From positions 1 through 58,358 of the forward strand of contig CAIYVZ010000141.1 in the NCBI GenBank assembly GCA_903929755.1: DNA of 58,358 bases. The letters are read 5' to 3'. Shown here in pieces: positions 10,092 through 17,632 of this stretch. Numbering within the stretch: position 1 is the first letter of the stretch; every line of letters starts with the position of its first letter. The notes under the pieces were generated by a model. The model was not told the origin of the DNA. It ran no database searches and saw nothing but the letters and a program-made list of their open reading frames with translations. The translations under genes were made by a program, and so were the position numbers. The DNA comes from an uncultured Acidobacteriia bacterium (GTDB taxonomy: Bacteria; Acidobacteriota; Terriglobia; Bryobacterales; Bryobacteraceae).

Positions 10092-10557
10092 GCTTGAACC
10101 CAATAAGCAGTATCAGGTGATCGTCTCAGCCAACGGAGCGCTCTCTACTCCAGATGCGATTCAGCTGGCCGCGGTGATGCCCGGGCTGGCCGCCTATGCG
10201 GACGGTACCGTCATCGGACAACACGCCGATGGAACCCTGATCTCCGCAAAGTCACCGGCCAAAGCGGGCGAGATTGCTATCGTGTATCTCTCCGGCCTCG
10301 GCGTCACGGACAACGATGTTGCCAGTGGCGGGGCCGCACCTGGAGATACCCTCGCCCACCCCAGCTCGATGCCCACCCTTACGATTGGAGGAAAAGACGC
10401 GAAGATCGCATTCGTTGGTTTGACTCCCGGCCTGGTGGGGCTGTACCAGATGAACTTCGAAGTTCCAGCTGGTATCGACGCGGGCAATCCACAAATGAAG
10501 GTGACGCAGGAGGGGGCATCCAGTGCTCCCGTACTAATTCCCTACATCCCCAAATAG
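9883..10557 (+). CDS. Giant surface protein, segment 3 (Bryobacterales C-terminal domain)
   Basis: The C-terminal piece of the same protein. It matches the roughly 220-residue conserved C-terminal domain common in Bryobacterales secreted proteins (TIGR03437 as I recall it): LAPGNIVAVYGANLA near the start, then VNAQIPYEL and a glycine-rich end. Correct in-frame sequence (PHGTVHAFSPLVG) begins at about 9871, after the second frameshift, so the GTG at 9883 is probably internal. The gene ends at 10557 and is followed by a strong inverted repeat. The domain function is unknown; cell-surface anchoring or secretion sorting is a guess. Confidence 0.8.
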   Translation: MHAFSPLVGAPLAPGNIVAVYGANLALLTGVPNAIPLPTTVNGTQVLIGGIKAPLYFTSPGQVNAQIPYELEPNKQYQVIVSANGALSTPDAIQLAAVMPGLAAYADGTVIGQHADGTLISAKSPAKAGEIAIVYLSGLGVTDNDVASGGAAPGDTLAHPSSMPTLTIGGKDAKIAFVGLTPGLVGLYQMNFEVPAGIDAGNPQMKVTQEGASSAPVLIPYIPK

Positions 10558-10563
10558 CTATGG

Positions 10564-10617
10564 CAGGTGGTGGCAAATCTCTTGGAATTTATTTCCAGAC
10601 AGGTCTGCCACCACCTG
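10564..10617. terminator. Inverted repeat between convergent genes, possible bidirectional terminator
   Basis: A perfect 12-bp inverted repeat, CAGGTGGTGGCA at 10564-10575 and TGCCACCACCTG at 10606-10617, with a 30-nt loop. It starts 6 nt after the stop of the giant gene and lies 60 nt before the stop of the convergent HupE-like gene. No T-tract follows on either strand, so if it terminates transcription it is not a canonical intrinsic terminator. Confidence 0.45.
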
Positions 10618-10676
10618 AGCCTGGGAACCGAACCAAACACAATACGAGCTCTTGCTGGTGGGGGACCAGGCCAGGA

Positions 10677-11651
10677 CTAGGCCCGAATACGCGCGATAAA
10701 CCAAACGACACCCGCCATCGCGATCAACGCAGAGGCAAACCGGGTTACCATTTGGCCCGCGCGTTCGCTCTTCCGGTGAATCGCCAGGAGGATGGGCAGC
10801 GCAAGAAGGACGATGCAAGCCTGGCCGATTTCGACGCCAATATTGAAGCTGGCCAGGGACCAGCCGATAGCCTGGCGCGGAAGCCCGACTTCCGTCAGGG
10901 CGCCGGCAAAGCCAAAGCCATGAAAAAAGCCAAAGCCAAATGCCAGCCAGGCCCTGACCTCGAAATTGGCCTTTTTACGCAGCAGGTTTTCGAGGCCCAC
11001 CACCACAATGGATAACGCGATCATGGGCTCCACCAGGCGCGGGGAAAGACTCGTCATACCAAGAGCTGTGAGCGAGACGGTAAGACTGTGCGCCAGGGTG
11101 AAGGCGGTAATCACGCCCAGCAAACGCCGTGCCGCGCCGCCAACCAGAATCAGGCCGAGCACAAAAAGGATGTGGTCCGGTCCAGACAGGATGTGAAAAA
11201 CGCCCATCTGAATGAACCGGCGCATAACTGCGAGAACCGTCTCGCCAATCACGGCCGAAGGGTGCGCCGGATTCAAGGCGGATCGGTCAACTAATTCACC
11301 CTTCCGATAGACGAGCACCACCGTGGTGTCATCCGGCCGGTCCGGAAATAACGGAGCCGAGACGACCACGGCCCCCGCCGCCCGACCTTCGCGGGCAGTC
11401 CAGGAGATAGTATCGCTGAGGGGATCGGCCTTGAGCGTGGGGGGGCTCGCCGGGCGGAAGGGCAGGCCGTCCAGCTGCAGCTGAAGACGCTGGGGAATAT
11501 TGATGGCGGGATCCTTGCCCAAGAGCAGGGGGACATGGGCCACGACATTCACTTCCGTGCCGTTGGCGTCGATTCGGACGGTAATGCCGGTCAGCTGAAG
11601 AGTATGGGCGGAGGCGAGGCCGGCGAGTGCCAGCAGAACGAGAAATCGCAT
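10677..11651 (-). CDS. HupE/UreJ-family membrane protein
   Basis: A 324-residue protein with a signal peptide (residues 1-16), an extracytoplasmic beta-rich domain (about 17-130), then about six membrane segments. The membrane part carries the HupE/UreJ_2 signature residues: GPDH at 157-160, TLAHS at 185-189 and FFHGFGFAGAL from 243. The family is associated with nickel or hydrogenase/urease loci and with uncharacterised membrane proteins in many phyla. No hydrogenase or urease gene is nearby, so metal transport is only a possibility. It ends 92 nt upstream of nothing co-oriented in the window; the zinc peptidase gene lies behind it on the same strand. Confidence 0.75.
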   Translation of the reverse strand: MRFLVLLALAGLASAHTLQLTGITVRIDANGTEVNVVAHVPLLLGKDPAINIPQRLQLQLDGLPFRPASPPTLKADPLSDTISWTAREGRAAGAVVVSAPLFPDRPDDTTVVLVYRKGELVDRSALNPAHPSAVIGETVLAVMRRFIQMGVFHILSGPDHILFVLGLILVGGAARRLLGVITAFTLAHSLTVSLTALGMTSLSPRLVEPMIALSIVVVGLENLLRKKANFEVRAWLAFGFGFFHGFGFAGALTEVGLPRQAIGWSLASFNIGVEIGQACIVLLALPILLAIHRKSERAGQMVTRFASALIAMAGVVWFIARIRA

Positions 11652-11743
11652 GAGGTAACGTTAAAAGGGTCGCACATGGGCGGGGCCGGGCAGCAGACTG
11701 GGGCGGAAATGGGGCAAGCCGCCCAGGTTACGCCGCGAGAGGG

Positions 11744-13027
11744 CTAAAAGGGCTTCGCCAGACCTTCGCGGCTCAGAACCCGCTCGCCGGACAAAGTAAC
11801 CCCAAAGTAGCCATCTTCACTACCGCCGGTGAACTCAGCTTCCGTGTCCCGCACGATAGTGAAACCTTTCAGTTTTGCACGTAACACTTTCTTGTAGGCC
11901 GCGAAGTAGCGCCCGGCGGCAGCCTCACTCTGCCATTCGGAAACATAGGTAAGCGTCAAACGGTGGTCAGACTTTGCCTCGTCAATGCGGTAGGCCCCGC
12001 CCCGAAGCAGGGGAGCCAGCGCTTCCGACGTCTCCTGGTCCAGAAACTGCCGCAGGATGATCCGGTGGTCCAGTTCCCCTACCGAGCCAGACACCAGAGC
12101 CGAAGTTCCCCTGGCCGCTTTGGGCAACTCGGGCACCGAGGTAATAAAGTGATCCAGATAACGGTCCGGGTGGAAAATATGCGTCGTCGCGGCGGGAGGT
12201 TGGCGGAACAGGTGGGAGAACGAGGCCTGGCCTTCCTTCAGAAACAGCGCCTGCTGCAAATTCTGCCCCTCTTCGTAGGGAAACATCAGCGTCCGCCGGA
12301 TATAGAGGGGCGCCTTGCTGAAGACCGGATATTGTGCCTCACCGGGGTCATCCGGCCCCGGATCGGGCTGACGTTTGAGGGATTCAGCTGCGGTAGCGGG
12401 CTCCTTCAGGCTGCGACCGGTCTGGCGCGCGGCATATTCCAGCATCAGCCACGAAGCCTGGCCTTCCACAACGGACTGTCGGGCTATGGAGGCTTCTGAA
12501 TCATCTCCTGCAGCCGCCAGATACCGGCGCAGGGAAAAATTCTGATCTGCCAGCGCATGCGCCAGTTCATGAACCAGTGCCACTTCACGCATATTGCGCG
12601 TGGCCCAGTCGGAAATGAACAACTTCCGGCGCTGGAAGTCGTAATAGGCCGCCGCCTGCTCCGTGAGAAGGTCGATGGTCGTCTGCTTCAGATCAAAGTC
12701 CTTCGGCACGAACCCGAACATTCGAAGGGTGGCTTCTTCAGCGCGCAGTTCCTTTGGCTTCACAGACTTCCGGATCTGGTCTTTTAGAAACTGATTCACC
12801 TGCTGCCGGGTCACGATCTGGAACGGCAACCTGCGGTGAATCTTGAAACCTGTGATTTCCGAGAGCCCGCGCATGATGGTTTCAATCTCGGCCGCAGTGG
12901 GCAGCCCGGAGGCCTCCGGTGTGATTGCCCCGGAACCTTCTGGGTGCGGAACGCTTTGGGCACACAACGCCCCGGCGATAAGAAGGAGTGCTACGAAGGG
13001 GCGGAAAACGCGAGGGAACCAGGACAC
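11744..13027 (-). CDS. Exported HELAH zinc metallopeptidase-like protein
   Basis: A 427-residue protein with an N-terminal signal peptide (hydrophobic residues 11-23, cut near CAQS). It has a gluzincin-type HELAH motif at 153-157 in the context ALVHELAHALADQNF, and a glutamate at 188 (VVEGQAS) suited to be the third zinc ligand. The rest matches no family I can name. It looks like the uncharacterised DUF-type secreted peptidases common in Acidobacteria. It is 92 nt upstream of the HupE-like gene on the same strand and divergent from the peroxiredoxin gene. Substrate unknown. Confidence 0.65.
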   Translation of the reverse strand: MSWFPRVFRPFVALLLIAGALCAQSVPHPEGSGAITPEASGLPTAAEIETIMRGLSEITGFKIHRRLPFQIVTRQQVNQFLKDQIRKSVKPKELRAEEATLRMFGFVPKDFDLKQTTIDLLTEQAAAYYDFQRRKLFISDWATRNMREVALVHELAHALADQNFSLRRYLAAAGDDSEASIARQSVVEGQASWLMLEYAARQTGRSLKEPATAAESLKRQPDPGPDDPGEAQYPVFSKAPLYIRRTLMFPYEEGQNLQQALFLKEGQASFSHLFRQPPAATTHIFHPDRYLDHFITSVPELPKAARGTSALVSGSVGELDHRIILRQFLDQETSEALAPLLRGGAYRIDEAKSDHRLTLTYVSEWQSEAAAGRYFAAYKKVLRAKLKGFTIVRDTEAEFTGGSEDGYFGVTLSGERVLSREGLAKPF

Positions 13028-13135
13028 CTGTATCCAGTGTCCGATATGAGCTTCACGGTTGCCAAGCCTGGTGATCAGGGTACGTAGTTCTGATGGGCAT
13101 GGATGAAAACCGGGCCGCGGAGCGTTACAACAGGT

Positions 13136-13660
13136 ATGCGTAAATTTTCGTTCACACTGGCCGCCGGCATTGTCCTTGCGGCCACTTCATTCCTCGCCTC
13201 CGCCGCGGACCTTCCCACGGAAGGCAGCAAAGCTCCCGAGTTCACCCTGCAGTCCCAGGAAGGCAAGAGCGTCAGCCTGAAAGATTTCAAAGGGCAGTGG
13301 GTGGTCCTGTACTTTTACCCGAAGGACATGACGCAGGGCTGCACCATTGAAGCGCACAACTTCCAGCGCGATCAGGATCAGTACACGGCGAAGAAGGCCG
13401 CCATCGTTGGCGTCAGCGCGGATACGATCGACTCCCACCAGCAGTTCTGTACCAAAGAAAACCTTACTTTCAAACTCCTGGCAGACCCCTCAAAGGCCAT
13501 GATTACGGCATATGGTTCGCTCGCGGCAAATGGTGCCGTCGCCGCCCGCAACACCTTCCTGATCGATCCGCAGGGCAAGATACGCAAGGTTTACACGCAG
13601 GTGAAGCCCAACCCGCACAGCGAGGAAGTGCTGGCGGCGCTGAACGAATTCCAGAAGTAG
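13136..13660 (+). CDS. Exported BCP-type peroxiredoxin
   Basis: An AhpC/TSA-fold thiol peroxidase of 174 residues. The start at 13136 is preferred over an upstream ATG at 13103 because it has an AGG ribosome site and begins a clean signal peptide (residues 1-24, ending ASA). The peroxidatic Cys69 lies in the motif TQGCT. The BCP resolving position five residues on is His74 rather than Cys. A second cysteine, Cys105 (QQFCTKE), could resolve instead. It probably reduces peroxides or lipid hydroperoxides in the periplasm. The ECF sigma gene starts 18 nt downstream, so the two may be co-transcribed. Confidence 0.88.
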   Translation: MRKFSFTLAAGIVLAATSFLASAADLPTEGSKAPEFTLQSQEGKSVSLKDFKGQWVVLYFYPKDMTQGCTIEAHNFQRDQDQYTAKKAAIVGVSADTIDSHQQFCTKENLTFKLLADPSKAMITAYGSLAANGAVAARNTFLIDPQGKIRKVYTQVKPNPHSEEVLAALNEFQK

Positions 13661-13678
13661 CTTCGGGAGATTCGCAGC

Positions 13679-14206
13679 GTGGATAATGGCAGCGTGGGGA
13701 ATAAACAGAGCCAATTCGAAGCCCTGATCATTCCTCACGCCGCCGGTTTGCTGCGGTTTGCCCGGCGTTTGTGCGGCAGTAAGGAAGTGGCCGAGGATCT
13801 GGTGCAGGAGGCGCTACTGCGCGCCTGGCGGGGTATAGACAAGTTGCGGGACACCTCGAATCCGCGGGCCTGGGTCTTCCGGATTCTGATCAACACGTGG
13901 TACAGCGAAGGCCGACGGCGGAATACCCGGCCGGTGGAGTCGCCCCTGAGCGAGGCGATTGAGGCACGGCAAACAGCCCCGGGGGGCGACGATGAGTTGC
14001 TTCAGGCTCTTACGCGCCTTCCCGACGACCAGCGAACGGTGCTGTTGCTCTCGGTGGTGGAGGGTTTTACGGGGCAGGAGATTGGAACCATGCTGGAAAT
14101 TCCGCTGGGGACCGTAATGTCCCGCCTGAGCCGTGCACGGGGGGGGATGCGTGCCCTGCTGTCCGGCAAAATGGAAAACAGAAAAGCAGGAGTAGGATTG
14201 CAATGA
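13679..14206 (+). CDS. ECF-type RNA polymerase sigma factor
   Basis: A 175-residue sigma-70 family protein. Region 2 lies at about residues 12-80 (AEDLVQEALLRAW) and region 4 at about 108-165, with the DQRTVLLLSVVEG and GTVMSRLSRAR helices. The GTG start at 13679 follows GGGAGA at a spacing of 8 nt. Its stop overlaps the start of the next gene (ATGA), so the two are translationally coupled, as in ECF sigma/anti-sigma pairs. The exported peroxiredoxin immediately upstream suggests an envelope or redox stress regulon, but no target promoter was identified. Confidence 0.92.
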   Translation: MDNGSVGNKQSQFEALIIPHAAGLLRFARRLCGSKEVAEDLVQEALLRAWRGIDKLRDTSNPRAWVFRILINTWYSEGRRRNTRPVESPLSEAIEARQTAPGGDDELLQALTRLPDDQRTVLLLSVVEGFTGQEIGTMLEIPLGTVMSRLSRARGGMRALLSGKMENRKAGVGLQ

Positions 14207-14820
14207 GCATTCATGAGCATATGCAGCAGGATGAGCAACTGCGGCAGGCCCTGTTCGCGGAGACTCCGGATGCCTCCGGAGTTGTGGCTGCTGTCCGTGC
14301 CCGGATTCGGCAGGAAGAATACCGGAAGGGCCTGCAACGGCGCTGGATAGCGATAGCAGCCGTTGCGGTCCTCACACTGGGCTCCGCCATCACCTGGGCG
14401 GTTTCCGGGCGTCCTGAGACAAAGGTAGTGACGGCGGCGGTCCGCGACCACCGTGCGGAGGTGCTTCAGAATAGTCCCCGCCGCTGGAAAGCCACCATTC
14501 CGGCGATGCAACCGCTACTGGAACAGTATCGGGTGGGCTGGTCCGATGTCCAAACGCTGCTTCCGGCTGGCTACGTTCTGGCCAAAGCGAAGGAATGCAG
14601 GCTGGGCGGGGAGCGGACACTCCATATGGTCTTCAGCGATGGTACCCGCGATCTCTCCGTCTTTGTACGCGCAGAAGGTCTGACCACCGTGCCCCGCCCG
14701 GCAATACTGGACGGAGCCGAGGTGGCGGGCTTCCGGCGTGGGAGCATTTCCGGTATTGTGGTGGCCGCCGGAGCGCCTGGACTCTGCGCCGAAGCGGTAC
14801 GCCGCCTCACCGCGCTGTAG
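14203..14820 (+). CDS. Membrane-anchored putative anti-sigma factor
   Basis: A 205-residue protein with a cytoplasmic N-terminus of about 46 residues, one transmembrane helix (about 47-67) and a periplasmic domain of about 135 residues. It overlaps the ECF sigma gene by 4 nt, which is the main reason for the call. The zinc HxxxCxxC motif of ZAS-type anti-sigma factors is absent. The periplasmic part has two cysteines (AKECRLGG and LCAEAV), which might sense redox state. It resembles no named family that I recognise. Confidence 0.65.
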   Translation: MSIHEHMQQDEQLRQALFAETPDASGVVAAVRARIRQEEYRKGLQRRWIAIAAVAVLTLGSAITWAVSGRPETKVVTAAVRDHRAEVLQNSPRRWKATIPAMQPLLEQYRVGWSDVQTLLPAGYVLAKAKECRLGGERTLHMVFSDGTRDLSVFVRAEGLTTVPRPAILDGAEVAGFRRGSISGIVVAAGAPGLCAEAVRRLTAL

Positions 14821-14836
14821 GGCCAGGGCGTTGCGC

Positions 14837-14842
14837 TACAAT
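14837..14842 (+). promoter_or_regulatory. Candidate -10 box (TACAAT) for the small basic protein gene
   Basis: TACAAT lies 30 nt upstream of the TTG start at 14872, in a short gap after the anti-sigma-like gene. No good -35 element is visible at the usual spacing, so this is tentative. Confidence 0.3.
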
Positions 14843-14871
14843 AGAATTTTCGAGATCAGGAGTTGAACAAC

Positions 14872-15003
14872 TTGGCAGACGATAAGCTTTATTCAGCACA
14901 GTACATTGGCAGCGGCACCTTCATCATCAGCAAGCCGAAGCGCAAGAAGACGAAAGCGCGCCAGACAAATCTGAAGAACCCCAAGCCCGGCTCACGCAAA
15001 TAG
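14872..15003 (+). CDS. Small 43-residue highly basic protein (unknown)
   Basis: A short reading frame starting at TTG 14872, nine bases after the strong ribosome site AGGAG (14858-14862); an alternative TTG at 14863 is too close to it. The first half is neutral or acidic (ADDKLYSAQYIGSGTF) and the second half is very basic (KPKRKKTKAR and a PKPGSRK end). A strong intrinsic terminator follows 52 nt after the stop. The clean ribosome site, the start spacing and the terminator favour a real gene. A nucleic-acid or ribosome-associated role is a guess from charge alone. Confidence 0.6.
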   Translation: MADDKLYSAQYIGSGTFIISKPKRKKTKARQTNLKNPKPGSRK

Positions 15004-15055
15004 ACCCGGGCCGGACGGCCAGCAACAGACAGAAGATTTTGAAATAACAAAAAGG

Positions 15056-15080
15056 TCCTGCTCACGCAGGATTTTTTTTT
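15056..15080 (+). terminator. Rho-independent terminator
   Basis: A 6-bp stem TCCTGC/GCAGGA (15056-15061 and 15066-15071) with a TCAC loop, followed by nine T residues (15072-15080). It ends the transcript carrying the sigma factor, its partner and the small basic protein. Confidence 0.85.
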
Positions 15081-15216
15081 GGTGTGCGCTCCAGGCGGTA
15101 GCCACGCAGATCTTGCAGAGTATGGAAATGTGGTTGAAGGGGCGAAGCAAGGCGGAAGCGAACAAGAAGTCAGGGGAACTGCGGGAAATCTACGGAAGAA
15201 ACCGTAAAAGAGGATT

Positions 15217-15292
15217 TGGTGGACGGAAAGGGATTCGAACCCTCGACCCCCGCGATGCGAACGCGGTGCTCTCCCAACTGAGCTATCCGCCC
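15217..15292 (-). tRNA. tRNA-Ala (anticodon CGC)
   Basis: A 76-nt cloverleaf with encoded CCA (15217-15219). The acceptor stem is GGGCGGA/TCCGTCC and contains the G3-U70 pair that identifies tRNA-Ala. The D-stem GCTC/GAGC, the anticodon stem CCGCG/CGCGG with loop TTCGCAT giving anticodon CGC (reads GCG), and the T-loop TTCGAAT are all present. A reading frame on the opposite strand across this site is spurious. Confidence 0.97.
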
Positions 15293-15321
15293 ACTAGCGG
15301 CTAACAATTACAATATAACAG

Positions 15322-16062
15322 ATGCCTTCCGATGGGCCAGCAATGGCCTCGAAAATACTCCCCCCAGACGCGCAAGCGGTAAAAGCGCACACTCCGGACA
15401 CGCAAGCGATTTTAGACAAGATGCGTCAGGATTGGGACGCGCGCGCGAAAGAGAACGCCCGACACTACGTAGCGACGGCACAAACAGAATGGAGCGACGA
15501 GGAGTACTTTGAATCCGGTCGCCAGAATGTCTACAACGAGATTCTCACCGACATGGGAAATGTCTGCCAGGGGCAGGATCCGAAAGCGATGACGATTCTT
15601 GAAATCGGCTGCGGCTCGGGCAGGATGACGCGCGCCCTGTCAGAGAACTTCGGCCAGGTCTATGCCGTGGATGTCAGTGGGGAGATGATCGTACGGGCGA
15701 AGGAAGCGGTGAAGGATCGCGCGAATGCCCATCTATTTCAGAACAATGGTCAGGATCTGGCTGTGTTAGGCGATGTCCAGCTGGATTTCGCCTTTACCTA
15801 CATCGTGTTTCAGCATATTCCCAGCCGGGACGTGATCCGAAACTACGTACGTGAGGTTGCGCGCCTGCTGAAGCCGGGAGGGCTTTTCAAGTTTCAGGTG
15901 CAGGGCGATCCTTCCATGAAGAGAAATCAGGATGACACATGGCTCGGTGTGCCGTTTTCTGATGCGGACGCAGTGGAACTGGCTGAGGCGTGTGGCTTTG
16001 AACCGCGTTACCGACTTGGCGCGGGGACGCAGTACTTCTGGCTGTGGTTCTTTAAGCGGTAA
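15322..16062 (+). CDS. Class I SAM-dependent methyltransferase
   Basis: A 246-residue protein with SAM-binding motif I EIGCGSG at 94-100, an acidic end of strand 2 (AVDVSGEM), a motif-II-like region and a post-motif III KPGGLFKFQVQG, all typical of Rossmann-fold methyltransferases. The N-terminal 90 residues are an alpha-helical cap of unknown specificity. It starts 29 nt from the divergently transcribed tRNA-Ala gene. Substrate cannot be told from the sequence. Confidence 0.85.
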   Translation: MPSDGPAMASKILPPDAQAVKAHTPDTQAILDKMRQDWDARAKENARHYVATAQTEWSDEEYFESGRQNVYNEILTDMGNVCQGQDPKAMTILEIGCGSGRMTRALSENFGQVYAVDVSGEMIVRAKEAVKDRANAHLFQNNGQDLAVLGDVQLDFAFTYIVFQHIPSRDVIRNYVREVARLLKPGGLFKFQVQGDPSMKRNQDDTWLGVPFSDADAVELAEACGFEPRYRLGAGTQYFWLWFFKR

Positions 16063-16148
16063 TCGCCCTCAAACGAATCGAATCACTCGCCGCCGGGTTC
16101 TGGTGCGCCGGACTCCGGCGGCGGCGCTGTCGTGCCCTTGCGCGCCGC

Positions 16149-16331
16149 TCAGTAGCGCCGCATGCGCTCAGCCACATCCTCACGCTCCGATTGAGCCATG
16201 AACTTGCGCCCCCGACGAGAACTATGGGGCTTTGAAGCCGGGGCATCCAGCCCCTGCTCCAGGGCCCTAATCAATAGGTTCAAGCGGTTTCGCTCTTTTA
16301 CAAGTTCCTGAATTACCTGCTTAAGATCCAT
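16149..16331 (-). CDS. Small coiled-coil basic protein
   Basis: A 60-residue protein. The ATG at 16331 is chosen because GGAG lies 5 nt upstream; a GTG six bases further up is possible. An N-terminal amphipathic helix (DLKQVIQELVKERNRLNLL) is followed by a basic segment (SSRRGRKFM) and a short helix SEREDVAERMRRY. The layout resembles small acidobacterial proteins with a coiled coil plus an RGRKxMS...ERM tail, of unknown but possibly DNA-binding function. It lies downstream of tatC, separated by a large hairpin. Confidence 0.55.
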   Translation of the reverse strand: MDLKQVIQELVKERNRLNLLIRALEQGLDAPASKPHSSRRGRKFMAQSEREDVAERMRRY

Positions 16332-16347
16332 ACGCACTCCATGCGAC

Positions 16348-16378
16348 GCTGATCGACGGAGACACTCCGCCGATCAGC
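16348..16378. terminator. Large hairpin between tatC and the small coiled-coil gene
   Basis: An 8-bp outer stem GCTGATCG/CGATCAGC, one mismatch, then a 5-bp inner stem CGGAG/CTCCG with a 3-nt loop. It lies 18 nt past the tatC stop and 17 nt before the small gene's start. No U-tract follows on the minus strand, so it could be a processing or attenuation structure rather than a terminator. Confidence 0.5.
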
Positions 16379-16395
16379 TCATCTGTGAATGCGTA

Positions 16396-17616
16396 TTATT
16401 TTACAAAAAGCGGCCATCTTTGTACAAAGTGATAGCCGTAATATTTTGCAAAGAAGAATGCAGCCCCAACCAGCACCGCCAGGGCAATCAGGATGAAGGG
16501 CATAAACCGCTTCCACGGGAAGTTCCGTTTCTCGCGTTTCAGCACGAGCATGTAGCTGGCCAGGATACCCACGTAGAACAATACAATCATTGGAGTTGCA
16601 AAGATTGCAAGGTTAAAAACGTCACCCGTTGGCGTGATAACGGCAGCCAAAATGACGATCACCAGGATCACATAGCGACTGTGGCGTACGAGAAACGCGG
16701 GTTTCACAATACGCACAAGCGTCAACAAGAAAAGAAGGACGGGGATTTCAAACACGATCCCGACTCCCAGCATGATGTCGACAAACAGGTCGTAGTACTC
16801 GTTAATGCTGACCGCCGGGTCAACGCCCTTGCCAATTCCCATGCCCAGGAGAAACTCCAGGCCGAACCGAAAGGCGATGAAATAAGCGAAGAGGCCACCG
16901 AGCACGAACAGCCCCGCGCTCGAGACGACAAACGGTATCGCATACCGCCGTTCGTGCTTGTAGAGGCCCGGAGAGATAAAGGCCCAGACCTGGTAAAGAA
17001 TCCAGGGTGACGCGAGGAAGCAGGCGAAGAGAATCGGGACCTTCATCCACATGATCTGGAACGCGTCAGTGGGTGAAATCAGCCGAAGAGTGGGGGGGAC
17101 AACATTCAGGGCGCGGAGGGCGGCGCCGGCGGGCTCAAACACAATGGCCCACAACTGGTCGCTAAAGATGAGACAGACAAAGAAGGCCACGCCCATGCCG
17201 GCAAGAGCCCACAGCAGACGGCTCCGCAATTCTTCCAGGTGTTCCAGGAAGCTCATGCGGGCCATTCCGGTCTCTTCTTCGTCCTCTTCGTCCTTTGGAG
17301 GGTCGGGAGGAGGGGGAGGAGGGGGAGGAGGGCCGGAACGGGCGGGGGAGACGGCAGGGGTCAACGACATGGAATCACCGGCATGACCGGAGTTCCAATC
17401 GGTTACGACCTCGCCCGTAACTTCCTGGGCAGGTTCGGAATGAGTTTGGTCCGGAACCTCATGCGCCGCATGCGTCTCGGGAATATCGGGGTGATATTCC
17501 GGATTCACTTCGGGCGAAAGTTCCACGGGAAGGTGATCGAAAGGTTTTTGGTTCTCACCGGGAGAACCGGCACTCGGGGGAGCGCCGGCTCCCTGTGGAT
17601 CTTCAGGATTGGCCAT
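16396..17616 (-). CDS. tatC: Sec-independent (twin-arginine) translocase subunit TatC with long N-terminal extension
   Basis: The polytopic receptor of the Tat pathway, which exports folded proteins. The TatC core starts at about residue 120 with the family signature FLEHLEELRSRLL and has six membrane segments ending in a basic tail. A 120-residue N-terminal extension, absent from typical TatC (about 250 residues), is Pro/Glu-rich, with nine consecutive prolines (96-104) and an acidic patch DEEDEEE. The extension is predicted cytoplasmic and disordered. The gene is 16 nt downstream of tatA. No separate tatB is visible. Confidence 0.95.
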   Translation of the reverse strand: MANPEDPQGAGAPPSAGSPGENQKPFDHLPVELSPEVNPEYHPDIPETHAAHEVPDQTHSEPAQEVTGEVVTDWNSGHAGDSMSLTPAVSPARSGPPPPPPPPPDPPKDEEDEEETGMARMSFLEHLEELRSRLLWALAGMGVAFFVCLIFSDQLWAIVFEPAGAALRALNVVPPTLRLISPTDAFQIMWMKVPILFACFLASPWILYQVWAFISPGLYKHERRYAIPFVVSSAGLFVLGGLFAYFIAFRFGLEFLLGMGIGKGVDPAVSINEYYDLFVDIMLGVGIVFEIPVLLFLLTLVRIVKPAFLVRHSRYVILVIVILAAVITPTGDVFNLAIFATPMIVLFYVGILASYMLVLKREKRNFPWKRFMPFILIALAVLVGAAFFFAKYYGYHFVQRWPLFVK

Positions 17617-17632
17617 CGGCTGTAAGTTAGAG

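Noticed and set aside
15113-15304. 63-residue open frame covering the tRNA-Ala locus
   Set aside because: It overlaps a perfect tRNA on the other strand; no ribosome site.
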